Positions 1 through 11,035 of a stretch of 64,000 nucleotides of DNA are shown in pieces. Each line of letters starts with the position of its first letter. The first letter of the stretch is position 1. The position numbers and the translations under genes were made by a program. Source of the stretch: Epiperipatus broadwayi (taxonomy: Eukaryota; Onychophora; Udeonychophora; Euonychophora; Peripatidae); NCBI GenBank assembly GCA_028023455.1, contig JAQFVV010000013.1, positions 13,344,258 through 13,408,257 of the forward strand. The letters are read 5' to 3'. The notes beneath the pieces are model-generated. The model ran no database searches. It had not been told where the DNA came from and was given only the letters and a program-made list of their open reading frames with translations.

Positions 1-2394
1 AAATGAAAAGAGAAAAAGACATTGGTAATATTACTGTGTTTATAATTTTTTTATTAATTTTGTCTATAAATGCTCAATTAATTGTGTTAATAAAATAATA
101 TTATAAATAACTTTTGACCCTCTATAAGAAAAATATGGAGTTTGGATACTAGATATTTACTCTTTAGTTTAAAAACTGGCCTAATTCACCCAGCAGAGTC
201 TATCCAATCTCTGATCTGTCATTACTGAGAGGGGCCACTGGTTTCACTAACTATTTGAAAAAGAAAATAATGTTAATTATGTTTTAATAAGTTAGTGATT
301 ATTGTAGTCTAGATTAGATTAGTTTAAACCAATATGCCTAAATATAATGGAAAAATCAAAAGATACTTCGTTATGATTTGGAAGATACAAATGATAATTG
401 ATTTTTTGACAAAATTCAAATTGATCACAGAATAAATTTTGGTAATAGTGATAAAGAAACTCTTTTGTAGAAATGAACTATGTTGTTTAATTAAATTAAT
501 AATGTAGTAAAATTTAAATCCTTTTTATTTATAATTTGAAGTTCTTAACATAAAGCCATAGTTAAAAAATTAGGTGGAGATTTATATAATACAAAATTAA
601 TAGATAATTTTGCAAGCTATATTATATGCAATCCATTATTATTTACAGAAGTTTTAATCAAGTATTATTAGCTTAAAAAATTGAACAGTTTTTATTATCA
701 GATTCTTTTAATAATATTTTTTATCTAAGTTGTGGAAGATTAAATTTAAAAAACACATAATATTTTATTAACAGATTGACTGTGATATGATTCATCTCAT
801 TCAGTAAAAAATTTTATAATTTGAAATTTATTAGTGTAGAACCTGTAGCATTTAAGAAATATGAGTGGCTCTCCATTCTAGTGCCATTTAGTGTAAGCTT
901 AAATAATCGCTGATTATCACAAATATGTAAATATTTGAACCCCCATCCTCAAACCAGTATCTTAACTTTTTGTCTATATCATTGAGATCTGAGATTCAAA
1001 ATTGAAAAGAATGCAAATAAGCATATAGTAACCACCTTAACTCTATTTTATTTATCAAACTAAAAATTTAATATTCTAATTAGTCTAAGGTTTTTAAACC
1101 AAGTCAACTTGCTTGAACAATAATCTAAATCTGAAGTCAGTTCAATAATTATATATTTTAGTATTTTCAATAACTATAAACACCTTATTACATTCATTAG
1201 GAATGTTAATAATATCACAAATCATCAAACTAGCTTAAAATAATATGACAATACAAAATCAGCTCTCCCTCCATTGCTATCTAGCATAAGCTTGAGTTAT
1301 CATTAATTACTAGGAGCTTATAAAATTTCTATCTTTAGTATTTGGACTTCTATTCTCAGACCTTCTACCTTTTACTTTTATCATTGAAGCTTTGGATTCA
1401 AAGTTGGAAGAGATAGTTTGAATTTCAAATTGTATGCTTGACAAATAAAATAGAATTAATATAGTTGCTGGATGCATATCTGCCTTTTAATTTTGAATTC
1501 CAGATCTTACTGATAAAGTTAAAAGACAGAAAATTTAAATACAAAGAATATGATAAGTGATTATTCAAACTAATGCTAAATGCCATTTTTAGTCAAGGAA
1601 ATAATAAGTCTATGGTTATTGAAATATTGAAAGGACTAAAATATAGTTACTGAATTGATTTTGGATCCATATAACTGTTCAAGAAAGTTGATTTGAGTTC
1701 AAAATCTTAGGCAGATATGAATTTTAAGTTTTTAGTTTTGATAAATAAAAGAGAGTCAAAGATGGTTGTAGATGCATATCTGTATTCTGTTCACTTTTGA
1801 ATTCCAGGCCTCATTGATAATGACAAGAGTCAGATACTGATCTAAGAATAGTGTTCAAATACTAAGAATAGGAATTTTGTATATATTTGATAATTACTGA
1901 TCTCTTAATCTTATATTAGATCGCATTAGAATAGAGATGCTTCTCCTGTATTATATTATTTTCAGTTAGTAGTTTAGTGATTTGTTGTTGTTATTAGTAT
2001 TGAAAGCATAATAAATGTGGGAGCAGACAAATAACAGCAGGGATTTTTTGGTAACAAATTGAAGAAAAGTCTTTAGATATTGATACAATCATATTTTATA
2101 GATCATTTTGGTTTCTTAATTGTCTTTAAATACTGGAAAAACAAAATATTGTAGTAATGTAATTTCTGGAAATCTTCATTAAATTCTAATATATTATGTT
2201 TTTCATGTGACTGAAATTCAATAATTAATGCTGATAAGGTTAAAAAAATGCAAAGTTAAAATATAGACAAATATATATATATATATTAAAAAAATTACAG
2301 CAAAAAGATGAAAAATATTAGGATGCAGTTTTGAAGAATAAATTATAGCCTCATAAAAGATACTTTGGTCCATTATATTTTGTCTCTATAGAAT
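1..2394. other. AT-rich non-coding DNA
   Basis: No open frame of useful length and no recognisable exon or RNA gene. Because the first recognised exon (16492) opens with a splice acceptor, this stretch is either intron or 5' flank of the split gene. Apart from the diverged repeat at 870-1870 it shows only homopolymer runs and short (AT)n tracts (for example near 2272-2286). Confidence 0.5.
870..1870. repeat. Diverged duplicated repeat block
   Basis: Two kinds of loosely repeated segment are visible by eye. One pair (about 870-1020 and 1260-1430) shares a CTCTCC start, a TAGTGTAAGCTT/TAGCATAAGCTTG block, a C-rich stretch and a TCATTGA..CTGAGATTCAAA-like end. A second pair (about 1435-1560 and 1735-1870) shares GATGCATATCTG, TTTTGAATTCCAG and a CATTGATAA/ACTGATAAAG block. 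Divergence is high, so the exact unit boundaries are uncertain. Identity of the family is unknown. Confidence 0.4.
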
Positions 2395-2434
2395 GTGAAT
2401 CTGATCATAAATTTTTTTCTCTCTCTACATGGCA

Positions 2435-2990
2435 AGTCATCAGCATCATTTTCAACCATTATTGTTCCACTGAAGGATAAAAGTCTCTCTAAGTTCAATC
2501 CATCTTCTCCGATTTCTAGCCTCTCTTCTCCACATCATCCCAACATACTTTTTTATTTCATCCATCCTAACATATAGTCTCTTTCTAGGTCTTTTACAAT
2601 CTCTTGGAATCCAGTTTTAAGATTTCAACTATCCATCTATTATCATTTCTTCTAACAATATGTACAACTTAACTCCACTTTAGTCTTTTAATTTTTTCAT
2701 TGATATCAGTAATATCTATTTGTTCTCTCACTCATGTATTTCGTTCTCAACCTCTTGGTTACTCCTAACATACATCTCTCCATACTTCTTGAGTGGTCTG
2801 TAGTTTCTATTGCTTTTCTGTTAAATGTCCACGTCTCTGATCCATAAGTAAGAAGTGATTACATATTTATTATAGCCTTTTTAACATTTATCTTTAATCA
2901 TTCTTTCTTTCATTTGATAATTCTTGCAACATTTCCTGAATCTAAAGCATTATTTGCAAAAACAATTACATCATCTGCTAAATCTAAATG
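2435..2990 (-). mobile_element. RTE-type LINE 3' fragment (copy 1)
   Basis: This matches, over most of its length, the 3' part of the second copy at 6126-6830 (shared stretches such as TCTCCATACTTCTT, GTCTTTTAATTTTTTCA and ACATCATCTGC). Read on the minus strand it encodes broken pieces of the C-terminal half of an RTE-like reverse transcriptase: an LADD tetrad (equivalent of FADD in motif C, about 2968-2985), then the downstream region with the RWMDEI/MWRRE-type tail. Stops and frameshifts interrupt every frame, so it is a dead fragment. The upstream reverse-transcriptase and endonuclease parts are absent (5' truncated), as is usual for LINE copies. The family name rests on the protein motifs; a search against RTE/BovB-like elements would settle it. 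Confidence 0.75.
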
Positions 2991-2995
2991 TCTTA

Positions 2996-5780
2996 TTATA
3001 ATCATATGAGAATAGAACAAAAAATGCTGAATGCTATGTCTTAACTCCTAATTCCTTAATAAGAAAATCTCTAAATTTCCAGGAGTAAGAATAGCAATAA
3101 TATTTTCTAATTTCAATAGAGGACAAAATAAACCAGTGACTGAAAATGCTTTAAAATTATAAATAGTTTAATATATACACTATTTGCACACACACATATA
3201 ATACACATTATTTTCATATTACAGAAAAACACTGCAGTTAATTTCTGAATAGTATTACCCTTCATACTATTAAGAGTCTATTAACTAAAGTAAGTATGAT
3301 AATAATTAACTTTATACTACCTCGAAGTTTTTTTCTTTAGTCTATGTGTACTTTAAGACTTTTTAAAATCATAATAAGGTCAAGGTGACCTGTTTAAGTC
3401 CCTAGTTGGCTTGGTAACTTTCAGGAGTCAAGATCTTGGGAAAAATGTCCCTCGCTGATTTTCTTCTGCTGCTTTACTTGTCTGCTTTCAATGTTGGCCT
3501 CGAAGATACAGGAGAAGAGAGCATTTTCTGCTACAGTTTTTTTTTTTGTTCTTTCTGGAGTATTTCAGCCAATGGGGTGGTTTCAGATCGTAGGTATAGT
3601 ATCTAGTACGGATCCGACCTAGTAAATTTAATTAGTATTTTTAGTTTGTTCTAATTAAATTTTTTTTGTTATCAGAAATATTTTTTCTTTCAATAACAAT
3701 CTATTTCACTTTGTAATTTACTTTTACAAAGCATTTTAACTAAGAAATTTATTCAAGTCTATTCTTTTATTTTAATTTTAATCTCCAAAATTTATTATTT
3801 ATTTAATTTAGTACATATATTTCACTGAAATTTTGGTGTGATTATACCTTCTTTGAAACTAAAGATTTTTTTATAATTTTAAGAATGTTTATAAAGTTTA
3901 CAATCTATTTTTTTCTCTTGAATTTTCAAAATAAAGAGCTATGAAAAGATTTTTTTTCCTTTTTAATATTTTTTTAAAGGTAATATTTAATTTGTTCAAT
4001 TCACTTAGATTTCATTGAAGTTGAATTTAATGAGTGAATATATAGCTGATAGATTAGAGTCTTTCTTGACTATAAGTTTATAGTTTCCTTTTCTGACACC
4101 AATTTTAGGTTTGGACTTTTCTTTATATGAATAAGAATAGATCTAGCTCAAGATTTTATAAATGCTATGAAATTATAATAGCATTAGGACATGAAAATAT
4201 TTTACCAATTTGCATATTATTCAGCAAACAATATTTATTCATACTATTATTGATCTCTTTTATATAAGGTAGTACTATCTCAGTGTTAATTTTTTTTTAC
4301 TTGAACATCTTTTTATTAGGAATAAACTCCTGGAGAGCATAGTTATTCAGAAAACAAAAGCTTTTAGTTATATCTAAAAAGTTTTTAATCATAGTAATTA
4401 ATAGAGTTTAGTGATAAGGGTGTATGTGTAGATAGATAATCTCCCTATATGTGTTTGTTTTCTATTTTTATAGCAAATTTTATGTTGTGATGTTAAAAAA
4501 TTTTAAAAAACATTTGTGTCCTATTTTGATATAAATATAAAATTAAAAAAATTAGCTATTACATGAATTGGAGAGCCAATAAGTTTGCAGTTGAATATAA
4601 TCTCTGGTTTGGGTATTTAATTCATATGATTTTAAATAAAATGATAATTTTTTTTTTTACTGTAACTTATTATTGCAATAATTGGTAATTATAATAGACT
4701 ATTAGAGGAAAACATCAAAAAAATTATAGATATTGTCTAGAAAAGAAGCCTAAGCATTAACTTTTGCCATTGGCCTAAATGAAAAAAACTAAGATGGATT
4801 TTATATCAAGTGGAAAAAGTCATTTTTACCAAAATTACATAGATGATCTAAAACATATAAATCAGTGATTCCATTAAGACGGATATTAAGCACTGTTAGT
4901 TTTGCTTTATATTTTTTTTAACTTCATGTTTAGTCATCCTTGATGCAAATGCCATCTTATTTTAAAAATGTAAATTACTTTTCATATTTATCAAAAATAT
5001 AAAATTATCTAAAGATAATATTTTCAAGAGATTAGTATTGTTTCATTTTTTATTAGCATAATATTAAATAAAGTTATTGAAATATTGAAAAAAAAGTATT
5101 TATTTTCTTGATTTGATTAAACATTATTTTTATATATTGCTATGAGCTCAAGACAATTTCGTAATGTATGACTTTTGTTTTTATGTAAAACTTGGAGCCA
5201 GCAATATTTAATCCAGAGATTAAAAAGTAATGTATTACTAAGGTATATTGACCCACACACATGACCAAACCTGTTTAGATAAAATTAAAATGATATTCTT
5301 TGGTAATTATTATAGCCAAAATATTATTATTAGAGATATTTTATGCAACAAGAGAAAAAAAAAAAAAAATTAAAAAATTACCTTACATAAAAAAGGTCAT
5401 TGATAAAATTAGTAGAAATAATATCTAAACAGTTTGCACTTATAAAAATTAGATAATATCTAAACAGTTTTTACTTACAAAAAAATTAATGAAATATTTT
5501 CGTTGACCAATTATGAAATATTGGAATTTTATGGCATTACAAATACTTCAGCCAATTTAATCATAGAATCAATGTCAAGAGAGAACAAATTTTTGCAATT
5601 AAAAATGAATGTATCAGCTATTTATTCATACACTAAATTAATATTTTAGCAAAAATTGGCCTATACATACAGAGCTAGCAAAAGAGATTATGGAAATTTT
5701 CTAAAAGACTCCATAACATAAATTGAAGGTGGGAATTGAATAAATCAAATGTTATTTGGCCCCTTTAACCAGGAGTATGA
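2996..5780. other. AT-rich non-coding stretch with one GC-richer island
   Basis: Nothing coding is recognised. The segment 3395-3640 is distinctly richer in G+C than its surroundings and contains short open stretches on both strands, but no conserved domain or clear splice sites could be made out. It may be a fragment of an unrecognised repeat or exon. A 45-bp direct repeat lies at 5405-5475. Confidence 0.4.
5405..5475. repeat. Short direct repeat
   Basis: Two adjacent copies share AATATCTAAACAGTTT followed by a CACTTAYAAAAA-type tail (about 5419-5448 and 5455-5482). It looks like a local tandem slippage or duplication with no apparent function. Confidence 0.5.
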
Positions 5781-5789
5781 GATCCTCAG

Positions 5790-6125
5790 ATTATTTTCAG
5801 TAGCTGACACCTCATACGTAATCTTCGTGTGAACTCTCAACAGAGCCTAAACTTGAAATGCTGAAAGGCAAAAACTGCTTCTATGAAATACCATGTGTAT
5901 GTGGAAGAATGTATATTAGTGAGACTAGTTGTTCCATTGAATAGTGATTGCAAGAGCACAAACAGATGATTAGAAGAGAGAAAACAGACGTATCTAAGGT
6001 AGCATACCATGTATATACCATTGAACATATATGATCAATTGGGAAAATACAAAAATATTGGATATAGAGGAAAAGGTACAGAGAAGAAAATTCAAAAAAG
6101 CTGCTTACATGACAATAAATCAACC
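5790..6125 (+). mobile_element. Penelope-like element GIY-YIG endonuclease fragment
   Basis: The plus strand from about 5845 reads through the start of a GIY-YIG nuclease of the Penelope type: a FYEIPC segment (GIY equivalent), CGRMYISET (YIG equivalent), then LQEHKQ and SKVAYHV, and after a frame change near 6028 the block WENTKILD followed by a VQRRKFK stretch and AAYMTINQPS. These blocks occur in this order in the C-terminal endonuclease of Penelope-like retroelements (family knowledge). Two adjacent stops after CSIE and the frame change show that it is inactive. The fragment runs straight into the 3' terminus of the minus-strand RTE copy at about 6126, so one element inserted next to or into the other. 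No reverse-transcriptase domain of this copy is present upstream. Confidence 0.75.
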
Positions 6126-7864
6126 TTCTATGACTATCATTATTATCAACCATTATCAATCCACTGCAGGAAGTTCAATCCATCTCCAATCTTTAGCTTC
6201 TCTTCTCCACATCACCTCTGCACACTTTCTTATTTCATCCATCCATCTCACATCTAGTCTCTTTCTTGGTCTTTTACAATTTCTTGGAATTCCCCAACTC
6301 CACTTCAGTCTTTTAATTTTTTCAATGAAGTGTGTTTTCAATCTCTTCTTGTTACTCCCAACATGCATCTCTCCATACTTCTTTGAGTGGTCTGAAGTCT
6401 CTGTATTGCTCTTCTATTAAGTGTCCAAGTCTCAGATTCATAAGTAAGAACTGGTAAAACACATTTATTAAAAAACCTTCCTTTTCAAACACATAAGCAT
6501 ATTTCCTTTTAGTATCAAGTTATTTCTACCAAAAGCACTCCAACCAAGTTTAATTCTATGATTACTTTCATCCATTATGTTTCCATCTGTATTAATAATC
6601 TGACAAAGGTATTCTTAGCTGTTAACTTCTTCTAACTCATAATCAATCTTTATTTTTATATTTTGAGAAAATCCATTAAACATTACTTTAGTCTTTTAAC
6701 ATTTATCTTTAGTTCTACTTTCATCTGATAACTCCTGCAACATTTCCTGCAGCTCTAAAGCATTATTTGTAAAAACAACTACATCATCTGCAAAATATAA
6801 ATGACTTAAATAATATCCATTTACTTTCACTCCTTTAGCCTCCCATTTTAATCCCAAAAATACTTCTTGCAGCACTGCTGTAAAAAGTTTTGGAGATATG
6901 GGGTCAATCCTGTCTTACACACTTCTCAATGTTGACTTTCCTAGTATCATTATGTGATCTAATTGTTGCTGTTGCATTTTTATAAATACTCCTTAAAATA
7001 TGCTAATATCCTGGAGCTATACCATGATGATCTAATGCTTTAATCACTGAAGAAATGTTTATAGAATCAAATGCCTTTTCATAATCTACAAATCCAGCGC
7101 ATAATGGCAACTTATATTCGTTTGCCATTTCTACCACTTCTTTCAATACCTGGATATGATCTACTGTACTAAAACCACTTTTAAATCCAGCTTGTTCTCT
7201 TGGCTGTTGGAAATCCAATGTTCTCTGTAGACGAGTTGCAATTTTCTTGGTAAAAATTTTGTATAAAACTGATAAAAGACTGATAGTTCTGTAATTTCTA
7301 ATATCTTCTTTATCGCCTTTTTTTAATATTAATATTAATACTACTTTCTTCCAATCATCTGGTACATCTTTATCATTTAGACATTTGATATATAACTTTG
7401 CTAAAAAAAATTTCTATTTCTTCACCTGCTTTTTTTAATATATCAATTATAATTCCATCATTATCTGGAGCCTTTCCTTTTTTCATAAATTTAATTGCAT
7501 GTCTCACTTTTTCATTTAAAATTTCTGGGAAATTCAGAAGATATAATAGATTCTTATTAAGAAGTACTTGTTCTTTATTACTATATAATTTTTAATAGAA
7601 ATCTACCTATTTCATGATGTCATCTCTCTGTTTAGTAATAATTCCATCTTTTTTTCTTATTGCAGATATAAATTTCCTGTCAATACCAAAATGTTGTTTT
7701 ACACCCTTAAGACTTTTATTCTCTGCTACAGCTTTCCTTGCTAGTTCACAGTTATACTTTCTTATATCATTTTCAATTCTTTTCCATACCATTTTACAAA
7801 ATTTGCGGTATTCAATCCTTTTTAATGCATCATTTTTGTATATCTTCATATTCCTTCTTTTCTT
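6126..7864 (-). mobile_element. RTE-type LINE, reverse transcriptase region (copy 2, 3' part)
   Basis: On the minus strand, from high to low coordinate, the standard order of an RTE-like reverse transcriptase can be read. First a linker rich in Lys (7607-7864, with LARKAVAENKSLKG). Then REQAGFKSGFSTVDHI and FVDYEKAFDSI (motif A, 7003-7218), an RQ-DPISPKLFTAVLQEVF-type segment near 6845-6910, and HLYFADDVVVF (motif C, near 6770-6812). Last comes the C-terminal tail with IKRLKWSW, RWMDEIRKCA and MWRREAKD (6156-6368). Several stops and frameshifts break it. The element ends at the low-coordinate side in ATCATTATTATCAACC, like the trinucleotide tails of RTE elements. It is interrupted at 7865 by the palindromic family A insertion and resumes at 9443. 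The 2435-2990 fragment is a second copy. Confidence 0.85.
7848..7864. repeat. Left target-site duplication (17 bp)
   Basis: ATATTCCTTCTTTTCTT at 7848-7864 recurs exactly at 9443-9459, and the RTE protein reading continues across when the intervening 1578 bp and one copy are ignored. This marks a retroposition-style insertion of the family A block into the RTE copy. Confidence 0.85.
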
Positions 7865-7974
7865 AAAACACGCAAATTTCTCTACGCATATTGCCACAAG
7901 TACTAGCCAGAGTAATCAATGGATGCCAGAAGGCTTGTGCATAAAATCCCCATCTAGGGCCTAATCATCCAATA

Positions 7975-8020
7975 TTCCCAGACTAGTTTCTTGCTTGTGG
8001 CCTTCGTCAGTGAGGAGCCT
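7975..8020 (-). ncRNA. Hammerhead-like motif, family A copy 1
   Basis: On the minus strand CTGACGA (8004-8010 complement) is followed by an AGGCCACAAGCAA stem-loop, GAAAC, TA and GTC, with upstream TCCTCA. Stem I is weakened here because the 3' strand has one G fewer (TGGGA). Same layout as copy 3, which is the clearest. Confidence 0.35.
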
Positions 8021-8427
8021 TGGATCTGAGAGCACTCCACCTAGATCTTAGAATCTAATGCAACCCTCCAGAAGCCACCTTTTATCTCTACTTAACTACA
8101 AAACTGTGAGTCTTAAATTCAGAACGCCATAATATTTTCAATCCAAGCTCAATAATTTATATAGTCATATAGGTCTGAACTCAGTTCAGTACCTATACAT
8201 TTTGGTGTCTTTGATTCTTTAATAACCATAGCCACCACTAACCTATTAGGCAGGATTGGTTTTAAGCCAATAAACATCACATGATCACCATTTCTTATGC
8301 TTGCTTATAACTGTTATTAAAACAGGCAAAACTCTATACATATTGCCACTCAGTACAAGCAACAGTAATCAATGGATGCCAGAAGGCTTGTGCATAAAAT
8401 CCCCATCTAGTGCCTGCTCATCTAATA

Positions 8428-8470
8428 TTACCAGACTAATTTCTGGCTTGAGGCCTTCATCAGTGAGGAG
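8428..8470 (-). ncRNA. Hammerhead-like motif, family A copy 2
   Basis: On the minus strand this copy has the textbook core CTGATGA (complement of 8457-8463), a GGC/GCC stem II, GAAA and a GTC cleavage-type triplet. Stem III closes through AT/AG and is weaker (GAAATTAGTC). The A-A opposition next to the core, seen in all family A copies, is unlike the conserved G-C pair of active hammerheads. Confidence 0.4.
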
Positions 8471-8795
8471 CCTTGGATCTGAGAGCATGCACCTAGATCT
8501 TAGAATGTAATGCAACCCTCCAGCAGCCACCTTTTATCTCTACTTAACTACAAAACTATGAGTCTTAAATTAAAAACACCATAATATTTTCAATCCAAGC
8601 TCAATAACTTATATTGTCATATAGGTCCGAACTCAGGTCAGTACCTATACATTTTGGTGTCTTTGGTTCTTTAATAACATTATGCTGTTTTCAATTTATG
8701 TCTTATAGTTTTGTAGTTAAGTAGAGATAAAAGGTGGCTGCTGGAGGGTTGCATTAGATACTAAGATCTATGTGCAGTGCTCTCAGTTTCAAAGC

Positions 8796-8837
8796 TCCTC
8801 ACTGACGAAGGCCACAAGCCAGAAACTAGTCTGGGGA
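8796..8837 (+). ncRNA. Hammerhead-like motif, family A copy 3
   Basis: Stem I pairs TCCTCA (8796-8801) with TGGGGA (8832-8837), six pairs including one G-U. The core CTGACGA is at 8802-8808; position 7 of the hammerhead core is free to vary, so this matches. Stem II is GGC/GCC within 8809-8821, flanked by an A-A mismatch. GAAA follows at 8822-8825, then a two-pair stem III (AC/GT closing TA) and C at 8831, so cleavage would fall after GTC. Very short stem III is known for hammerheads of Penelope-like elements. Whether this one is active is unknown. Confidence 0.45.
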
Positions 8838-9442
8838 TATTGGATGAGTAGGCATTAGATGGGGATTTTATGCACAAGCCTTCTGGCATTCATTTATTGC
8901 TCTGGCTTGCACTGAGTGGCAATACGTATAGAGAGTTTGCCTGTTTTAATAATAGTTATAAGCAAGCATAAGAAATGATGATCATGTGATATTTATTGGC
9001 TTAAAACTAATCCTGCCTGGTAGGGTAGTGGTGGCTATAGTCATTAAAGCACCAAAGATACCAAAATATATAGGTACTGAACTGAGTTCAGACCTATATG
9101 ACTATATAAGCTATTGAGCCTGGATTGACAATATTATGGTGTTTTCAATTTAAGACTCATAGTTTTGTAGTTAAGTAGAGATAAAAGGTGGCTGCTGGAG
9201 AGTTGCATTAGATCCTAAGATCTAGGTGAAATGCTCTCAGATCCAAGGCTCCTCACTAATGAACGCCACAAGCCAGAAACTAGTCTGGGGATATTGGAGG
9301 AGTACGCATTAGATGGGGATTTTATGCACAAGCCTTCTGGTGTCCATTGATTACTTGGCTTGCACTGAGTGGCAATACGTATAGAGAGTTTTGCTTGTTT
9401 TAATAAAAGTTGTAAGCAAGCATAAGAAATGGTGATCATGTA

Positions 9443-9595
9443 ATATTCCTTCTTTTCTTCATAAATTCTCTAGTCTCCATAGAAATTTTATTGGTCAATT
9501 GCTGCTTTTTTCTACCAGCTATTTTAGTTGCAGTTTTTAAAAGTGTATCAGTTATTTCCTTATTGTGTTTCTATTACATAAAATCTATGCTCGTT
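9443..9595 (-). mobile_element. RTE-type LINE, continuation of copy 2 after the insertion
   Basis: The minus strand reads KEITDTLLKTATKIAG, then KISMETREFMKKRRN, which joins in sense to the MKIYKNDALKRIEYRKF linker encoded below 7864. This is the segment between endonuclease and reverse transcriptase in RTE-like elements. Upstream of about 9595 the similarity stops, so the endonuclease domain is missing (5' truncation). The first 17 bp are the right copy of the target-site duplication. Confidence 0.75.
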
Positions 9596-9956
9596 TATGA
9601 TTTTTGAATAGAAAACTTTATATATAAGGTCAAAATTAATTATTTTGACAAGAATTGTTAGTTGCATTTAAATCCTTTTGAATGAAATGTTAGTTTGTTA
9701 TATTTTTTAACTGTAAAAAAATGCAGAAACTTTCCTATCCAATTACATGATGATATTAATCTTATGAAAATAAAATAATAAATAGCTGATATTTCAGTAT
9801 GATTACAACAAATCTTCTTCAGACTTTATGCTTTATGCAACGTTTTAATTCATTTTTTTTAATTGTAAAAGTTTATTGATTGAGGTTCATGAAAATATTT
9901 TTTTTGCCTTCTACCAATTTTCTTTCCAGATAATATTAAAATAAATAAACAAATAC
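9596..9956. other. AT-rich non-coding DNA
   Basis: No repeat or coding signal recognised between the RTE remnant and the SINE cluster. Confidence 0.5.
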
Positions 9957-10660
9957 TCTATTGTTTTCCTGAAAGTTTGTGATGATGGTATTTTATTTGT
10001 ATTTATATATTGGATTATTTCTTATCATCCAATATTAAGTATTTATTGTCTTTAGAAAAATTTAACTTTACTTAAATATTATAATTAATAGAAGACAGGT
10101 TAATATATGCACAATGTTTCGAGAGGTTTTATTCTTTCTCGTAGTGTTTTTCTGAAAGTTTGTGATGATGGTATTTTAGTTGTATTTATATAATGGATTA
10201 TTTTCATTATCTAGTATTGAGTATTGAATGTCTTTTAGAAAAATTTAACTTTATTTAAATAGTATAATTACATTCAACTGTTAGTAATAGCACACAGTTT
10301 AGTATATGCCCAATGTTTCGCGAGGTATCTTTCTCTTAAGTGTTTTCCTGAAAGTTTGTGATGATGGTATTTTAATTTATATTTATATAATGGACTATTT
10401 TCATCAACTAGTATTGAGTATTGAATGTCTTTAGAAAAATTTAACTTTATTTAAATTTTCAAAATGCGTTCAGTTGTTAGTAATAGCACACAGATTAATA
10501 TATGCGCAATGTTTTGAGAGATATTATTCACCTCTCTTCTTCAGGTGTTGCTGACCTAACCTGTGACAATATTAGCATGGGAATCGAACCTGGACCCTTC
10601 GATTCTAGAATATTGAATTTTAAGGTAACGCTCTAACCAAGACAACCTAGTGTGACTATA
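9957..10660 (-). mobile_element. tRNA-headed SINE (family B) with three tandem tail copies
   Basis: Read on the minus strand, the head at about 10545-10655 has a polymerase III-like structure: an A-box-like GTTGTCTTGGTTAGAGCG and a B-box-like GGTTCGATTCC (complement near 10574-10585). The tail follows: CCTGAAGAAGAGAG, a CTCTC..AAAAC block, AGTAATAGCACA complement, and TTTCTAAAGACATTCAA, ending with CATCATCACAAACTTTCAG. The tail unit of about 190 bp then occurs two more times in tandem (units about 10337-10545, 10141-10336 and 9957-10140). Tandem tail amplification is unusual for a SINE. Confidence 0.7.
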
Positions 10661-10754
10661 TATAATGTATGGAAACTATTAATCAACTTTGTCCTTATGA
10701 AAAAGTGGAGAAATCAGGAGGAACATCATAGATAAGTATATGAAATTTCTACTG

Positions 10755-11035
10755 ACTGTTGCCATTTCAAAATAGTTCAGTTGGTTAGAGTGTTAACTTA
10801 AAATTCAATATTCAAGAATCTAAAGGCCCAGGTTTGATTCCTATTGCTACTACTATCACTAGTCAGGCCGAAAAAAAGAGGAGAATAACACTTTTCTAAA
10901 GTTGTGCATATACTAAACTGAATGCTATTACTAACAGTTGAATGTACTTTGAAAATTTAAATAAAGCTAAATTTTTCTAAAGACATTCAATACTCAATAC
11001 TAGAGGTTGGAAACAGCCCATTATATAAATACATG
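10755..11035 (+). mobile_element. tRNA-headed SINE (family B), plus-strand copy
   Basis: Head: GTTCAGTTGGTTAGAGTGTT (A box) and GGTTTGATTCC (B box, near 10832), followed by TAGTCAGGCC, AAGAGGAGAATAACA, ACTAACAGTTGAATG and CTAAAGACATTCAATACTC. It lies head to head with the minus-strand copy ending at about 10655. Roughly 280 bp, so close to one full unit. No TSD was resolved. Confidence 0.7.

Larger units (their letters stand above)
7865..9442. mobile_element. Family A palindromic insertion (two tandem units inverted on two tandem units)
   Basis: Four copies of a unit of about 450 bp are present. Copies 1 and 2 (about 7865-8300 and 8301-8676) run in one orientation; copies 3 and 4 (about 8688-9085 and 9086-9442) run in the other. 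Shared landmarks are CCAGAAGGCTTGTGCATAAA, GACTAGTTTCTGGCTT, TTTTATCTCTACTTAACTAC and ACCTATACATTTTGGTGTC, or their complements. The arms 7865-8590 and 8688-9442 could fold into a hairpin of over 700 bp with a loop of roughly 100 bases. The block is flanked by an exact 17-bp duplication inside an RTE open frame. No protein is encoded. Each unit carries a hammerhead-like motif (separate entries). The arrangement resembles the tandem or inverted terminal repeats of Penelope-like elements, or metazoan retrozymes; that link is inference. Confidence 0.8.

Noticed and set aside
6009-6420. Plus-strand frames of 82 and 129 codons
   Set aside because: Only the first part (from about 6031) is a piece of the Penelope endonuclease; the rest is antisense of the RTE tail.
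7398-7964. Plus-strand frames of 65 and 116 codons
   Set aside because: They lie antisense to the RTE reverse transcriptase and its linker.
8301-8510. Family A frames with SNQWMPEGLCIKSPS as a possible small protein
   Set aside because: The same words appear in three places only because the DNA is repeated; frames differ in length and are broken between copies, so there is no sign of coding selection.
10097-10140. Hammerhead-like reading of the SINE (family B) tail
   Set aside because: The tail has GAAAC and a CTCTC stem but is followed by GTG, which cannot serve as a hammerhead cleavage triplet, and the CTGANGA core is absent in the tandem tail units.
10545-10655. Functional tRNA gene
   Set aside because: A and B boxes are present but the arms do not fold as a tRNA; it is the head of a SINE with several copies.
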